Assembly: GCF_025558485.1 (NCBI RefSeq)
Contig: NZ_CP102930.1
Coordinates: forward strand, 1,116,001-1,180,000
Source of the DNA: Bdellovibrio bacteriovorus
GTDB lineage: Bacteria; Bdellovibrionota; Bdellovibrionia; Bdellovibrionales; Bdellovibrionaceae
DNA: 64,000 nt
Direction: 5' to 3'
In this document: positions 29,590 to 38,881 of the stretch, in pieces
How the letters are laid out: each line of letters begins with the position of its first letter
How positions within the stretch are numbered: position 1 is the first letter of the stretch
Made by a program: the position numbers and the translations under genes
The notes under the pieces: generated by a model
Seen by the model: only the letters and a program-made list of their open reading frames with translations
Told to the model about the DNA's origin: nothing
Databases searched by the model: none

Positions 29590-30830
29590 GGCGACAGACG
29601 GGAGCTTGTTGTTCCGTCGCCCAGCTGACCTGCATAGTTGGCACCCCAGCAGCTATAATGTTCTTGTGCATTCAGTGCACAACTGTGGCCGCTGCCATTA
29701 TCGCCGCCTTCACCCAAAGCAATCGATATTTGAACTCCCGAAAGATTGGCAACTTTAAGAGGAGTATATGTCGGAGATGTCGTTCCATCCCCCACCATGC
29801 CGGTTGAATTAGATCCCCAGCAATACAAGTCACCATTTGAGGTGATGGCACAGGCGGTGCCGTTACCGTTGCTGTCGTTGCCGTAACCGATATTGATGTC
29901 TTTGATATCACTAAGGCCGACGACTTCAATGGGTACCAGGGAATGTGTCACCGCATTGTCACCATTTCCCAATGTCCCGGAGTGGTTCGATCCCCAGCAT
30001 TGGACCTGACCACTTTCAAGGAGTGCGCAACTGATGCCGTCATTCATCCACGCCGAGGAGCCTGCAACAATCCTTTTAATATTTGTCAGGCCACTGACTG
30101 CCACCGGAGAGTTAGAGCTTATACCAGTGCCATCACCCAGTTGTCCTGTTTGATTTCCTCCCCAGCAGACGGCGCTTTTGGATTTTAAAAGAGCACAGGT
30201 GTGACCTCGGCTGGAAGACACCTGAATCACATTGCTTAAGCCGGAAAAGGAAACAGGAGTGAGGCTGTATTGAGTGCCATCGCCGATATTGGCCGGGTGA
30301 GAGCCCCAGCATTGAAGGGTCATATCCATAAGAACGGCGCAAGCGTATCCGTAGTTGCCCCATTTTTCCCCGGCGGCGGAAATAGAAAGTACATTGGCTT
30401 CAAGGCCCAAGACCTGTGTGGGGACATGAGATTCATTTGTCGTACCGTCCCCTAACTGTCCTGTGTTGTTATGACCCCAGCAGCGTGCGGAGTTGGTGGT
30501 GGTAATACCGCAACTAAAATTATCACTGACCGAGATGCTTTTATATAAAACGCCCGGATCAATAACTTGAACGGGTGACGTCGTGGACAGGGTTGTGCCG
30601 TCACCCAATTGTCCGTAAGAATTATCACCCCAACACCAAACTGTGTGATCGTTTTTAATCAAGCAAGTATGAGAGGCTCCGGCGGAAATTCGGGTCGATA
30701 GAGAGCCTTCGGGTTTCTGTTCGTTATTGCCAGAGAGTGTGCTGCTTGAAGAGCTCAGGAGTGTGGCATCAAGACTGCATCCGGATAGGATCAGCGCAAA
30801 AAGAACGTACCAGATCTGATAAATATTCAT
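29586..30830 (-). CDS. RCC1-repeat (beta-propeller) lipoprotein
   Basis: The 414-residue protein has a signal peptide ending in lipobox LSGC (Cys18) and a Ser-rich linker, then seven repeats of about 50 residues, each with CxxxxxxVxCWGxNxxGxLGDGT-like spacing: WGDNSYGQLGDGT, WGHNNTGQLGDGT, WGSHPANIGDGT, WGGNQTGQLGDGT, WGSNHSGTLGNGD, WGSNSTGMVGDGT and WGANYAGQLGDGT. Seven RCC1 repeats make a closed seven-bladed propeller. Each blade carries paired cysteines (C...C near CxI and CW), likely disulfides outside the cytoplasm. The partner or ligand is unknown. It starts 72 bases after mfd; no clear ribosome binding site is seen. Confidence 0.85.
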   Translation of the reverse strand: MNIYQIWYVLFALILSGCSLDATLLSSSSSTLSGNNEQKPEGSLSTRISAGASHTCLIKNDHTVWCWGDNSYGQLGDGTTLSTTSPVQVIDPGVLYKSISVSDNFSCGITTTNSARCWGHNNTGQLGDGTTNESHVPTQVLGLEANVLSISAAGEKWGNYGYACAVLMDMTLQCWGSHPANIGDGTQYSLTPVSFSGLSNVIQVSSSRGHTCALLKSKSAVCWGGNQTGQLGDGTGISSNSPVAVSGLTNIKRIVAGSSAWMNDGISCALLESGQVQCWGSNHSGTLGNGDNAVTHSLVPIEVVGLSDIKDINIGYGNDSNGNGTACAITSNGDLYCWGSNSTGMVGDGTTSPTYTPLKVANLSGVQISIALGEGGDNGSGHSCALNAQEHYSCWGANYAGQLGDGTTSSRLSP

Positions 30831-30902
30831 GAGATACTTATCGGCGCTCAGGATTCAGGTCTAAAGGATGTCCTGAAATGAGACGCCAAATCTTTAAAGC
30901 AA

Positions 30903-33900
30903 TTATATCAGTCTTAGAAGTGCATCAAGTTCGTCGTGCACTGCGGACCACGTGATGGTGGCCAGCTTGATGTTCAAGCGGTTGTCCGGAGTCAAAGAGT
31001 ATTTCTTGCTTTCACGCACGGCCAATGGAATGACTTTTTCAGGACTGAGTTTGGTTTTTTCTGTGAAGATCAAGGACACGGATTTTAATCCCGCACTGAT
31101 ATCACGAACTCCCAACTCTTTACACTGACGACGAATCAGCATCAGTCCCATCAGGTTCACGGTCTGATCCGGAATTGGTCCGAACTGATCGCGCAGCTCT
31201 TCTTCGATGCGATCCAGGTCCTCGTTCGAGGAAATATCTGCCAAGGCTTTATAGTAGCCCAGACGAATACGGATGTCCTTGATATAAGAATCCGGAATCA
31301 GAGCCGGGATCTTCAGATTGATTTCCGGGTCCAAGTCCATGTCTTCAACAGATTCACCCTTGGCTTCTGCTAAAGCTTCATTCAGAAGATCCATGTAAAG
31401 CTCGTAGCCGACAGAGTTAATATGACCGGATTGTTCCTCGCCCAGAATGTTTCCGGAACCACGCAGTTCCAGATCGTATTGCGCGATTTTAATGCCACTG
31501 CCCAGGGCAGTGTTTTCCTGAATGATCTTCAGGCGCTCTTGCTGTTCTTTATCCAGCTTGCGATCCCTTGGCATCATCAAATAACAATACGCACGCGTCT
31601 TGCTGCGACCCACGCGTCCGCGTAGCTGGTAAAGCTGTGACAGACCAAACAGGTGGGCCGTATCAATAAACATCGTATTTGCACGAGGCACGTCCATGCC
31701 GGATTCGACAATCGCAGTGCAGACTAAAACGTCAATTTCGTGATGGAAGAAGGCCAGCATTGCTTTTTCAAGCTCGTGTTCTTCCATCTGTCCGTGAGCC
31801 ACACGGATACGGGCTTCAGGAACAATCTGACGAATTTCATCCACTAATCCATAAATGGATTCAATGCGGTTATGGATGAAGTAAACCTGCCCGCCGCGAG
31901 AGATTTCCGCAGTGATGGCTTTGCGAATGGTTTCAGGATCAAACTTCGTCACAAAAGTACGCGTCGGCAGACGATCTACGGGCGCGGTGTTGATCAAACT
32001 TAAATCGCGAATACCCACAAGAGCCATATTTAAGGTTCTTGGAATTGGTGTCGCGGACAAGGTCAGAGTATCCACGCTGGTTTTGATCTTTTTGATTTTC
32101 TCTTTGTGAGTGACGCCGAATTTTTGTTCTTCGTCTATGATCAAAAGACCCAGGTCCCTATAACCAACCGCAGAGCCCAGCAACTTGTGCGTACCCACGA
32201 TCAAATCGACCTTGCCGTCTTTAAGATCCTGCAAGGTCTTCTTGGCTTCGGCTGGAGGTACAAAACGATTCAGCACACGGATATCCACCGGCCAGCCTTC
32301 AAAACGTTTTTTAAAGGTTTCAAAGTGCTGGAAGGTCAAAACAGTCGTCGGGGCCAGAACCGCGACCTGCTTGCGGGCCTGGATGGCAAAGAAGGCCGCA
32401 CGCATGGCGACCTCCGTTTTACCAAAGCCCACATCGCCGCAAACCAGGCGATCCATGGGTTTGGTGGATTTTAAATCACGGCGAATGTCGTTGATGGCAC
32501 GCAGCTGGTCGTCAGTTTCTTCATAAGGAAAGCCATTGTCGAACAGGGCCACTTCGTTTTCGTTCAAGGTAAACGGAGGCCGGTGCATTTCTGCACGTTT
32601 GGCATAAAGCTGCAAAAGATCGGAAGCAATATCGCGAACGTGCGCTTTAACTTTGGCTTTGGTTTTTTCCCAGGCAGTGCCGCCCAATTTATCCAGGACA
32701 CTGGTAGCACCAGCGCCCGAAAACTTTTGCAACTGGCCCACACGATAGACAGGCAGGTAGAGCTTGTCTTTATCTTTGTAGCCGACCTGAATGTATTCAG
32801 ATTCGACGCCGCCGATGTTCATGATTTTCAGGCCTTCGTACTGACCGATACCGTGTTTGACGTGAACAACCAGGTCGCCCGGCTTTAAATCACCAAAGGA
32901 CAACCGTTTGGCTTGCTTCTGGAAATCCTCGGCACCCGAGCTTTCGCGTGAGCGTTGTTTTTTTCCGTAGAAGTCCTCGTCGCGCAGGAAGATCAGGCGT
33001 TCTTCTTCAAGGCGCAGGCTTTCCGCCAGATAGCGGGGCACGATGTGTATTAACGAAGGATTCTGATCTTGTTCTTGCAGCCACGAATCCCAGCGGTATT
33101 CATCGCTGTTGGCGCGCACCGCTTTGAGTTCCAGCTTTTCAAACACCAAAGACAGACGGTCGATATGGGATTGGTTTTTGGTGCTGACAAAAATGCGATA
33201 GCCTTCGTCGCGCCAACGATGAAGTTTGTTGGTGGCAGCCTGCAACCACGGCTCAGACCCCACGGCATTGGCAAGTCCCAGATTTGTAAAATCCTGAGTC
33301 AGGGCCGTGCGATATTCGACACGGGAATCTTCAGAATTTTCCTCTTCAAAATATTCCAGTGAAGAAAAATAAACCTGTCGTGACTCCAGGGGATAATTCA
33401 GATTTTCAAAAGTCGTATAAAGATCATCCAGTGCCGGGCGAATGACGTGGGCTTCGCTGGTGGTATAGTCGGCCTTGATTTCTGCCCAGCTTTCATCGGC
33501 ACAGCGGGAAATTTCAACCGGGTCCAGGAACCATAAATTTAAAGCGCCCGGGAAATGGTCCACGGGTGTTGCCAGCTCGCCATAAAAATAAGGAAGTAAA
33601 AACTCAATTCCCGGAAAAGCGTTTTGCAAAACCAAAGAGCGCAGGGTTTCTTCAGCCTCGGCTTTATCGACTTTGCGGCCTTCAATGGAGGCGCGCACCC
33701 GCTGCAACAGGCGTTCGTGGGTTTCATCGCGGAAAAGAACCTCGCGCGCCGGAGTCAGAACAAAAGAAGATATTTCATCAGCGCTTCGTTGATCCGAGAT
33801 CGCAAAATAACGAAGGCTTTCCACCTGATCACCGAACAGGTCCATGCGAATGGGCTGAGATTCGGTCGGTGGATAAATATCCACGATACCCCCACGCACA

Positions 33901-34424
33901 GCGAACTGACCTTTATCTTCTACCATCGGAGCTGCGACATATCCCAAAGAGCCGAAATAGTCCGATAGATTTTCAGGAAGCTCGTCACCGGCCCGAACTG
34001 TGCGGGAAAGATCTTTCAGAATCTTCACCGGCAAAGTCTTCTGCATCAGTGCGTCAGAAGAGGATATGAATATTTCTCCAGCTTTAGCCGATTGAGCTTT
34101 CGCCAGAAAACGAATGCGGTCCGCGACCACCTGAGTGTTCGGGTAGAGGCCTGAATATGGGGAAACATCGAAAGCAGGCAGAATATGGCTTTGACGACTC
34201 GGGTCAAAAAACTCCAAAAGCTGCTGCAAAGTCACGGCTTCGCGATGACTACCAACCACAACAAGATGCGGCAAGCTGTTGATTTTTTTAGAATATGTTT
34301 GTGACAAAAAGTAAGCAAGCGCAAGCGGTGACGCTGCCCCGGTCACTTGAATCTTACCGCGAGTTGTTTCGAAGGCTCTTTCCAGGATGGATTCAAGCCT
34401 TGTGTGAGTGATTTCCGCTTTCAT
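30903..34424 (-). CDS. mfd: Transcription-repair coupling factor Mfd
   Basis: Mfd removes RNA polymerase stalled at DNA damage and recruits UvrA. The 1173-residue protein has the UvrB-like N-terminal module, an RNAP-interacting domain with the conserved ..GDLVVHVKHGIGQYEG segment, and a RecG-like translocase with Walker A GDVGFGKTE, Walker B-type DEEQKFGVTHKEK, and LSATPIPRTLNMAL. Length matches the family (about 1150). The start ATG at 34424 has a poor ribosome binding site. The divergent nuo operon begins 120 bases away. Confidence 0.98.
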   Translation of the reverse strand: MKAEITHTRLESILERAFETTRGKIQVTGAASPLALAYFLSQTYSKKINSLPHLVVVGSHREAVTLQQLLEFFDPSRQSHILPAFDVSPYSGLYPNTQVVADRIRFLAKAQSAKAGEIFISSSDALMQKTLPVKILKDLSRTVRAGDELPENLSDYFGSLGYVAAPMVEDKGQFAVRGGIVDIYPPTESQPIRMDLFGDQVESLRYFAISDQRSADEISSFVLTPAREVLFRDETHERLLQRVRASIEGRKVDKAEAEETLRSLVLQNAFPGIEFLLPYFYGELATPVDHFPGALNLWFLDPVEISRCADESWAEIKADYTTSEAHVIRPALDDLYTTFENLNYPLESRQVYFSSLEYFEEENSEDSRVEYRTALTQDFTNLGLANAVGSEPWLQAATNKLHRWRDEGYRIFVSTKNQSHIDRLSLVFEKLELKAVRANSDEYRWDSWLQEQDQNPSLIHIVPRYLAESLRLEEERLIFLRDEDFYGKKQRSRESSGAEDFQKQAKRLSFGDLKPGDLVVHVKHGIGQYEGLKIMNIGGVESEYIQVGYKDKDKLYLPVYRVGQLQKFSGAGATSVLDKLGGTAWEKTKAKVKAHVRDIASDLLQLYAKRAEMHRPPFTLNENEVALFDNGFPYEETDDQLRAINDIRRDLKSTKPMDRLVCGDVGFGKTEVAMRAAFFAIQARKQVAVLAPTTVLTFQHFETFKKRFEGWPVDIRVLNRFVPPAEAKKTLQDLKDGKVDLIVGTHKLLGSAVGYRDLGLLIIDEEQKFGVTHKEKIKKIKTSVDTLTLSATPIPRTLNMALVGIRDLSLINTAPVDRLPTRTFVTKFDPETIRKAITAEISRGGQVYFIHNRIESIYGLVDEIRQIVPEARIRVAHGQMEEHELEKAMLAFFHHEIDVLVCTAIVESGMDVPRANTMFIDTAHLFGLSQLYQLRGRVGRSKTRAYCYLMMPRDRKLDKEQQERLKIIQENTALGSGIKIAQYDLELRGSGNILGEEQSGHINSVGYELYMDLLNEALAEAKGESVEDMDLDPEINLKIPALIPDSYIKDIRIRLGYYKALADISSNEDLDRIEEELRDQFGPIPDQTVNLMGLMLIRRQCKELGVRDISAGLKSVSLIFTEKTKLSPEKVIPLAVRESKKYSLTPDNRLNIKLATITWSAVHDELDALLRLI

Positions 34425-34474
34425 TTGGTGGGCTCATCTTGCCACGCTTATCGCCTTGTTTCCATTCATATTTC

Positions 34475-34503
34475 TTGGTTTTCACTGACGACACATATAT
34501 AAC
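34475..34503 (+). promoter_or_regulatory. Putative nuo operon promoter
   Basis: TTGGTT (34475-34480), a 17-base spacer and TATAAC (34498-34503), about 41 bases before the nuoA GTG. The -10 matches the sigma-70 consensus at five of six positions. By-eye match. Confidence 0.5.
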
Positions 34504-34544
34504 TAATTGAAATCCAAATAATAACGACAACTTTGGAGGGACTA

Positions 34545-34916
34545 GTGCCACTCGGTGGAGTCATATTCATCGTCATATTCATTGCTCTATTTGGAGCATT
34601 CTTAGTTTGGCTTGCTGCCAACATTACCGGAACGAAACCGGTTTATAACCCCGTGAAGTACGAGCCCTACGAGTGCGGTATTCCTGGGATCGAAAAGAAA
34701 GAAACAAAGATTTCTGTTAAGTACTATCTGACAGCGATCCTTTTCATTCTTTTCGATATCGAGATTATCTTCATGTACCCTTGGGCGATTTCCTTCCGTG
34801 AATTCATCTCGACTGGTGGTGGCGCATTCGTCTTCATCTCGATGATGGTATTCATCGCGATCTTCATCTTCGGGCTCTTCTGGGAAGTTAAATCAAAAGC
34901 TTTGGAGTGGGACTAA
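34545..34916 (+). CDS. nuoA: NADH-quinone oxidoreductase subunit A
   Basis: NuoA is a small membrane subunit of respiratory complex I. The 123-residue protein has three predicted helices and the signature NPVKYEPYECGIPGIE in the loop after the first helix. I chose the GTG at 34545, five bases after GGAGGG; the frame upstream begins at a TTG that lies on the ribosome binding site itself. It is the first gene of the membrane-arm operon; the usual next genes nuoB-G are absent and nuoH follows after three bases. Confidence 0.95.
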   Translation: MPLGGVIFIVIFIALFGAFLVWLAANITGTKPVYNPVKYEPYECGIPGIEKKETKISVKYYLTAILFILFDIEIIFMYPWAISFREFISTGGGAFVFISMMVFIAIFIFGLFWEVKSKALEWD

Positions 34917-34919
34917 TCA

Positions 34920-36077
34920 ATGGGAATGGGTAAAGATATTTTTGAAATCACCGTGAACGGTCTTAAGCTGGTCGTCATCTTCCTGATGATGGTTCAGATG
35001 GTGCCGATTCTGGTTTGGCTTGAGCGCCGTGGATCTGCCTTCATTCAGGATCGTCTGGGTCCGAACCGCGTAGGCCCTTTGGGTTTGATGCAGCTTCTGG
35101 CGGATGCCGTGAAGTTCCTGACCAAGGAAAACTTTGTTCCCGATACAGCAAAACCCTTCCTGTACTATGCAGCGCCGGTGTTTGCTTTGATTCCGGGGGC
35201 GGTGGCTTTCTCTGCAATTCCAATGTCCTCGCCAATTCAGGTTGGAACTTTTGAAATGTTCGGCTCCACTTGGGGTCCTTACACGTTCCTGGTTCAGGGT
35301 TATGAAATCGGCGTGGGTATCGTGTTCATCCTGGGTGTGAGCTCTTTGGCAGCTTACACGTTGCTGATGGCGGGTTGGGGTTCTGGTAATAAGTACACTT
35401 TGATGGGTGCGCTTCGTGCTTCCGCGCAAACGATCTCTTACGAACTGGCTTTGGGTCTTTCCATCGTTGGCGTGATCATGCTTTACGGAACATTCAACCT
35501 GACGGAAATGACACTGGCTCAACAGGGTCCGTTGTCCTTCACGTTCCTGGGTAACAATGTGACGGCAAGCTGGCTTCCGAACTGGGGTATTTTCTATCAA
35601 CCTCTGGCAGCCATCTTGTTCTTCTCTGCGGCGTTTGCTGAATCCAATCGTTTACCATTCGACTTGGCAGAGGGTGAATCCGAGCTGGTAGGTGGTTTCC
35701 ACACTGAGTACGGCGGTTTCAAGTTCAACATGTTCTTCATCGGGGAATACGGTCACATGATGATCGCTTCCGGCCTGATGGTGTTGTTCTTCTTCGGTGG
35801 TTACACAATCCCTTATGTTTCTGTTGCTGAACTGAATGAATGGGCGGCAAGCGTGACTTCAACGGCGGGCAAGGCAAGTGCTTTGGTGGCGTTGATTCAC
35901 TTCCTGGCGTTTAACGTGAAGTTTGCATTCTTTATGTGGGTCTTCATCTGGGTTCGTTGGACTCTGCCTCGTTTCCGTTACGATCAGTTGATGGATCTGG
36001 GCTGGAAGACGATGCTTCCTTGGGCTTTGGCAAACACCATTATCACAGCCTTTGTGATCTACATCGCATCTTTGTAA
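34920..36077 (+). CDS. nuoH: NADH-quinone oxidoreductase subunit H
   Basis: NuoH joins the membrane arm to the peripheral arm and lines the quinone channel. The 385-residue protein has about eight or nine helices and the conserved ERRGSAFIQDRLGPNRVGPLGLMQ and EGESELVGGFHTEYGG segments, both diagnostic. It is longer than E. coli NuoH (325). It starts three bases after nuoA. nuoI, normally next, is missing and nuoJ follows after nine bases. Confidence 0.97.
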   Translation: MGMGKDIFEITVNGLKLVVIFLMMVQMVPILVWLERRGSAFIQDRLGPNRVGPLGLMQLLADAVKFLTKENFVPDTAKPFLYYAAPVFALIPGAVAFSAIPMSSPIQVGTFEMFGSTWGPYTFLVQGYEIGVGIVFILGVSSLAAYTLLMAGWGSGNKYTLMGALRASAQTISYELALGLSIVGVIMLYGTFNLTEMTLAQQGPLSFTFLGNNVTASWLPNWGIFYQPLAAILFFSAAFAESNRLPFDLAEGESELVGGFHTEYGGFKFNMFFIGEYGHMMIASGLMVLFFFGGYTIPYVSVAELNEWAASVTSTAGKASALVALIHFLAFNVKFAFFMWVFIWVRWTLPRFRYDQLMDLGWKTMLPWALANTIITAFVIYIASL

Positions 36078-36086
36078 GGAGTTAAA

Positions 36087-36623
36087 ATGACAGCAGATGC
36101 ATTTCTTTTCTGGTTTTTAGCGTTTGTCACTCTGGCCTCTGGCCTTAGTGTCATTTTGATGTCCAATCCGATTTACTCCGCTCTTTGTCTGGCAATGACC
36201 ATGGTGGGAATTTCCGCCTTGTTCGTGACCCTGAATGCCTTCTTTATCGCGGGTGTTCAGTTGATCGTTTACGCCGGTGCGGTCATGGTTCTGTTCACGA
36301 TGGTGATCATGCTCTTTGACTTGAAAAAAGACGTTCAGGCCTTCACTAAAGGCAAATTCACAGGGGCTGTTAAAATTGCCTCTGTGGGCTTGTTGGCAGG
36401 TCTGGTTGTGGGTGCGATCGCCATGTCTGTCAGCTTGATGGGTGAAAAGACCACGGACAATCCGGTGATGGTCGGCACAGGAATGGAAACAACCAAAGCT
36501 TTGGGGAATATCCTGTTCTCTAAATACATCTTCGGTTTTGAGGCTTTGGGTGTACTTCTTTTGGTAATCGCAGTTGGTGCAGTGGCATTGGCACGCAGTA
36601 AAGGTGGAACACATGAACACTGA
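36087..36623 (+). CDS. nuoJ: NADH-quinone oxidoreductase subunit J
   Basis: NuoJ is a five-helix membrane subunit of complex I. The 178-residue protein shows [52 protein letters not shown], with the conserved pi-bulge region [15 protein letters not shown]. It follows nuoH by nine bases, with AAGGAG upstream, and overlaps nuoK by 11 bases. Confidence 0.95.
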   Translation: MTADAFLFWFLAFVTLASGLSVILMSNPIYSALCLAMTMVGISALFVTLNAFFIAGVQLIVYAGAVMVLFTMVIMLFDLKKDVQAFTKGKFTGAVKIASVGLLAGLVVGAIAMSVSLMGEKTTDNPVMVGTGMETTKALGNILFSKYIFGFEALGVLLLVIAVGAVALARSKGGTHEH

Positions 36624-36936
36624 GTTCATTACTAATATCGGCCTGACACACTATTTGGTTCTGGCAGCTTTGTTGTTCGTTATCGGCATGGCAGGGGTGC
36701 TTGTTCGCCGTAACGTGATCGTTCTTTTGATGTCCATCGAATTGATGCTGAACTCTGTGAATCTGACGTTCGTGGCATTCAGCAAATATCTGGGCATCCT
36801 GGATGGTCATATCATGGTCTTCTTCGTTATGACGATTGCGGCTGCGGAAGCAGCGGTGGGTCTGGCGCTGGCAGTGTCCATCTTTAAACGATTCAACGAA
36901 GTGAACATTCGCTTCTTTGAGCACTTGAAAGGATAG
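36613..36936 (+). CDS. nuoK: NADH-quinone oxidoreductase subunit K
   Basis: NuoK is a three-helix proton-channel subunit of complex I. The 107-residue product has [18 protein letters not shown] and [21 protein letters not shown], each carrying a conserved membrane glutamate that takes part in proton transfer. The ATG at 36613 is preceded by AAGGTGG; the open frame upstream overlaps nuoJ and is not needed. It overlaps nuoJ by 11 bases. Confidence 0.96.
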   Translation: MNTEFITNIGLTHYLVLAALLFVIGMAGVLVRRNVIVLLMSIELMLNSVNLTFVAFSKYLGILDGHIMVFFVMTIAAAEAAVGLALAVSIFKRFNEVNIRFFEHLKG

Positions 36937-36946
36937 GGGATAAGCT

Positions 36947-38878
36947 GTGAATCATTCTCTATTAATGGCAATCCTGATTCTGGCTCCTTTTGTTGGTTTC
37001 CTGATCAACGGTGCTAGATATAAAAAACACTCCGGCAATGTTGCCGGTTCCATCGCAACGGTGGCGGTGGCGATCTCCTTTATTTCCGCAATCCTTTTGG
37101 TTGTTGATCTGATCTCTATGCCAGCAGAAGGCCGCCGTATTGCGGTGAGCTTCTTTGAGTGGATGGCGATTGATAAGTTTAAAGTCAACGCAGGCTTTGT
37201 GGTCGATCAGATCAGCGCCATCATGATCCTGGTGATCACGGGTGTTGGTACTTTGATCCATTTATTCTCTATCGGTTACATGCACCACGATAAGGGTGTG
37301 GCGAAATACTTTGCCTACCTGAATCTGTTCATCTTCAACATGTTGCTGCTTGTTTTGGGCGACAGCTTGCTGGTGATGTTCGTGGGTTGGGAAGGTGTGG
37401 GTCTTTGCTCTTACTTGCTGATCGGTTTCTGGTTCACGGACAAGGAAAAAGCGGCAGCCGGTATGAAAGCCTTCATCACCAATCGTATCGGGGATGCGGC
37501 GTTCCTGCTGGGGATGTTTGTTTTGTTCATCACTTTCGGAACTTTGAATTTCTCTGAACTCAACGCCTTGGCTCCGACAGTGGCTGAATCCACCTGGTTG
37601 GGGGCTTTGACTTTGGGAACGCTGTTCCTGTTCATTGGGGCGACGGGTAAGTCCGCTCAGATCCCATTGTACGTTTGGCTTCCAGATGCGATGGCCGGCC
37701 CAACACCAGTGTCCGCGTTGATCCACGCGGCGACGATGGTGACAGCTGGTGTTTACATGATCGTTCGTCTGAATCCTCTCTTTATCATGGCTCCGAATAC
37801 GATGATGGTTATTGCGATCATCGGTGCGGCGACAGCGGTGTTTGCGGCAACTATCGGTATTACTCAGAACGACATCAAGAAAGTTCTGGCTTATTCCACA
37901 GTGTCTCAGTTGGGTTATATGTTCCTGGCTGTGGGTGTGGGTGCTTTCGGGGCAGCAATGTTCCACTTGATGACTCACGCATTCTTTAAAGCCCTGATGT
38001 TCCTGGGTTCGGGTTCTGTGATTCACGGAATGCACGAAGAACAGGACATCCGCAAAATGGGTGGCTTGAAAAAATACATGCCGATCACTCATATCACTTT
38101 CGTGATGGGTTGGCTGGCAATCATCGGAACTCCATTGTTCTCTGGTTTCTTCTCCAAGGATGAAATCCTGGCTTATGCATTCCATTCTCCAATGGGTTCT
38201 CCGATCCTTTGGGCGGCGGGTGTTGTGGGTGCCACTTTGACGGCGTTCTACATGACTCGTTTGATGGCTTTGACGTTCTGGGGTAAGAGCCGTGTTTCCC
38301 CCGATGTTCACCCGCATGAATCTTCTGCGATCATGACGATTCCTTTGATCATTCTGGCAATTCTTTCTGTATTTGCCGGTTGGATTGGGGTTCCGCATGT
38401 TATCGGTGAGCACTTGGGTCACATGCCGAACTTCTGGGAGCACTGGTTGCACCCAATGATTTCTCCGATTCCGGGCTGGACAGCGATTGATCACACGACT
38501 GAATGGGTTCTGATGGGCTGTTCAGTGGGTCTTGCAACGGTGTCTGCGATAGTGGCTTATCAGTTCTATGTGAAGTCTCCGGAAACTCCGAAGAAAATCG
38601 CAGAAAGCATCAAGCCTGTTTACAACCTTGTGAACAACAAATACTTCGTGGATGAGGCGTACTTCGGCGGAATCATTAATCCTTTGATAAACCTCAGTAA
38701 GAACACCTGGTATTATATCGATGTGAACTTCATTGATAAAATGACCTTCTGGGCCGGGGATCTTGTGCGTGGCATGGGTTCTTTCGTTCGCTCTGTTCAA
38801 ACTGGAAACATGCAGCAGTACGCGATGTATATCGGCATCGGCGTGGTTGTGGCCCTTTCATTTGTGATCATGAGGTAA
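36947..38878 (+). CDS. nuoL: NADH-quinone oxidoreductase subunit L
   Basis: NuoL is the distal antiporter-like proton pump of complex I. The 643-residue protein has about 16 helices, with GWEGVGLCSYLLIGFW, QIPLYVWLPDAMAGPTPVSALIHAATMVTAGVY and a C-terminal lateral helix region. The start is a GTG at 36947 following GGGGATAAGCT. Length is near the family norm (E. coli 613). nuoM follows after three bases. Confidence 0.97.
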   Translation: MNHSLLMAILILAPFVGFLINGARYKKHSGNVAGSIATVAVAISFISAILLVVDLISMPAEGRRIAVSFFEWMAIDKFKVNAGFVVDQISAIMILVITGVGTLIHLFSIGYMHHDKGVAKYFAYLNLFIFNMLLLVLGDSLLVMFVGWEGVGLCSYLLIGFWFTDKEKAAAGMKAFITNRIGDAAFLLGMFVLFITFGTLNFSELNALAPTVAESTWLGALTLGTLFLFIGATGKSAQIPLYVWLPDAMAGPTPVSALIHAATMVTAGVYMIVRLNPLFIMAPNTMMVIAIIGAATAVFAATIGITQNDIKKVLAYSTVSQLGYMFLAVGVGAFGAAMFHLMTHAFFKALMFLGSGSVIHGMHEEQDIRKMGGLKKYMPITHITFVMGWLAIIGTPLFSGFFSKDEILAYAFHSPMGSPILWAAGVVGATLTAFYMTRLMALTFWGKSRVSPDVHPHESSAIMTIPLIILAILSVFAGWIGVPHVIGEHLGHMPNFWEHWLHPMISPIPGWTAIDHTTEWVLMGCSVGLATVSAIVAYQFYVKSPETPKKIAESIKPVYNLVNNKYFVDEAYFGGIINPLINLSKNTWYYIDVNFIDKMTFWAGDLVRGMGSFVRSVQTGNMQQYAMYIGIGVVVALSFVIMR

Positions 38879-38881
38879 TGT

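Noticed and set aside
37262..38494. 410-codon minus-strand open frame inside nuoL
   Set aside because: Antisense shadow of a membrane-protein gene, extremely rich in His, Arg and Gln; no coding signals.
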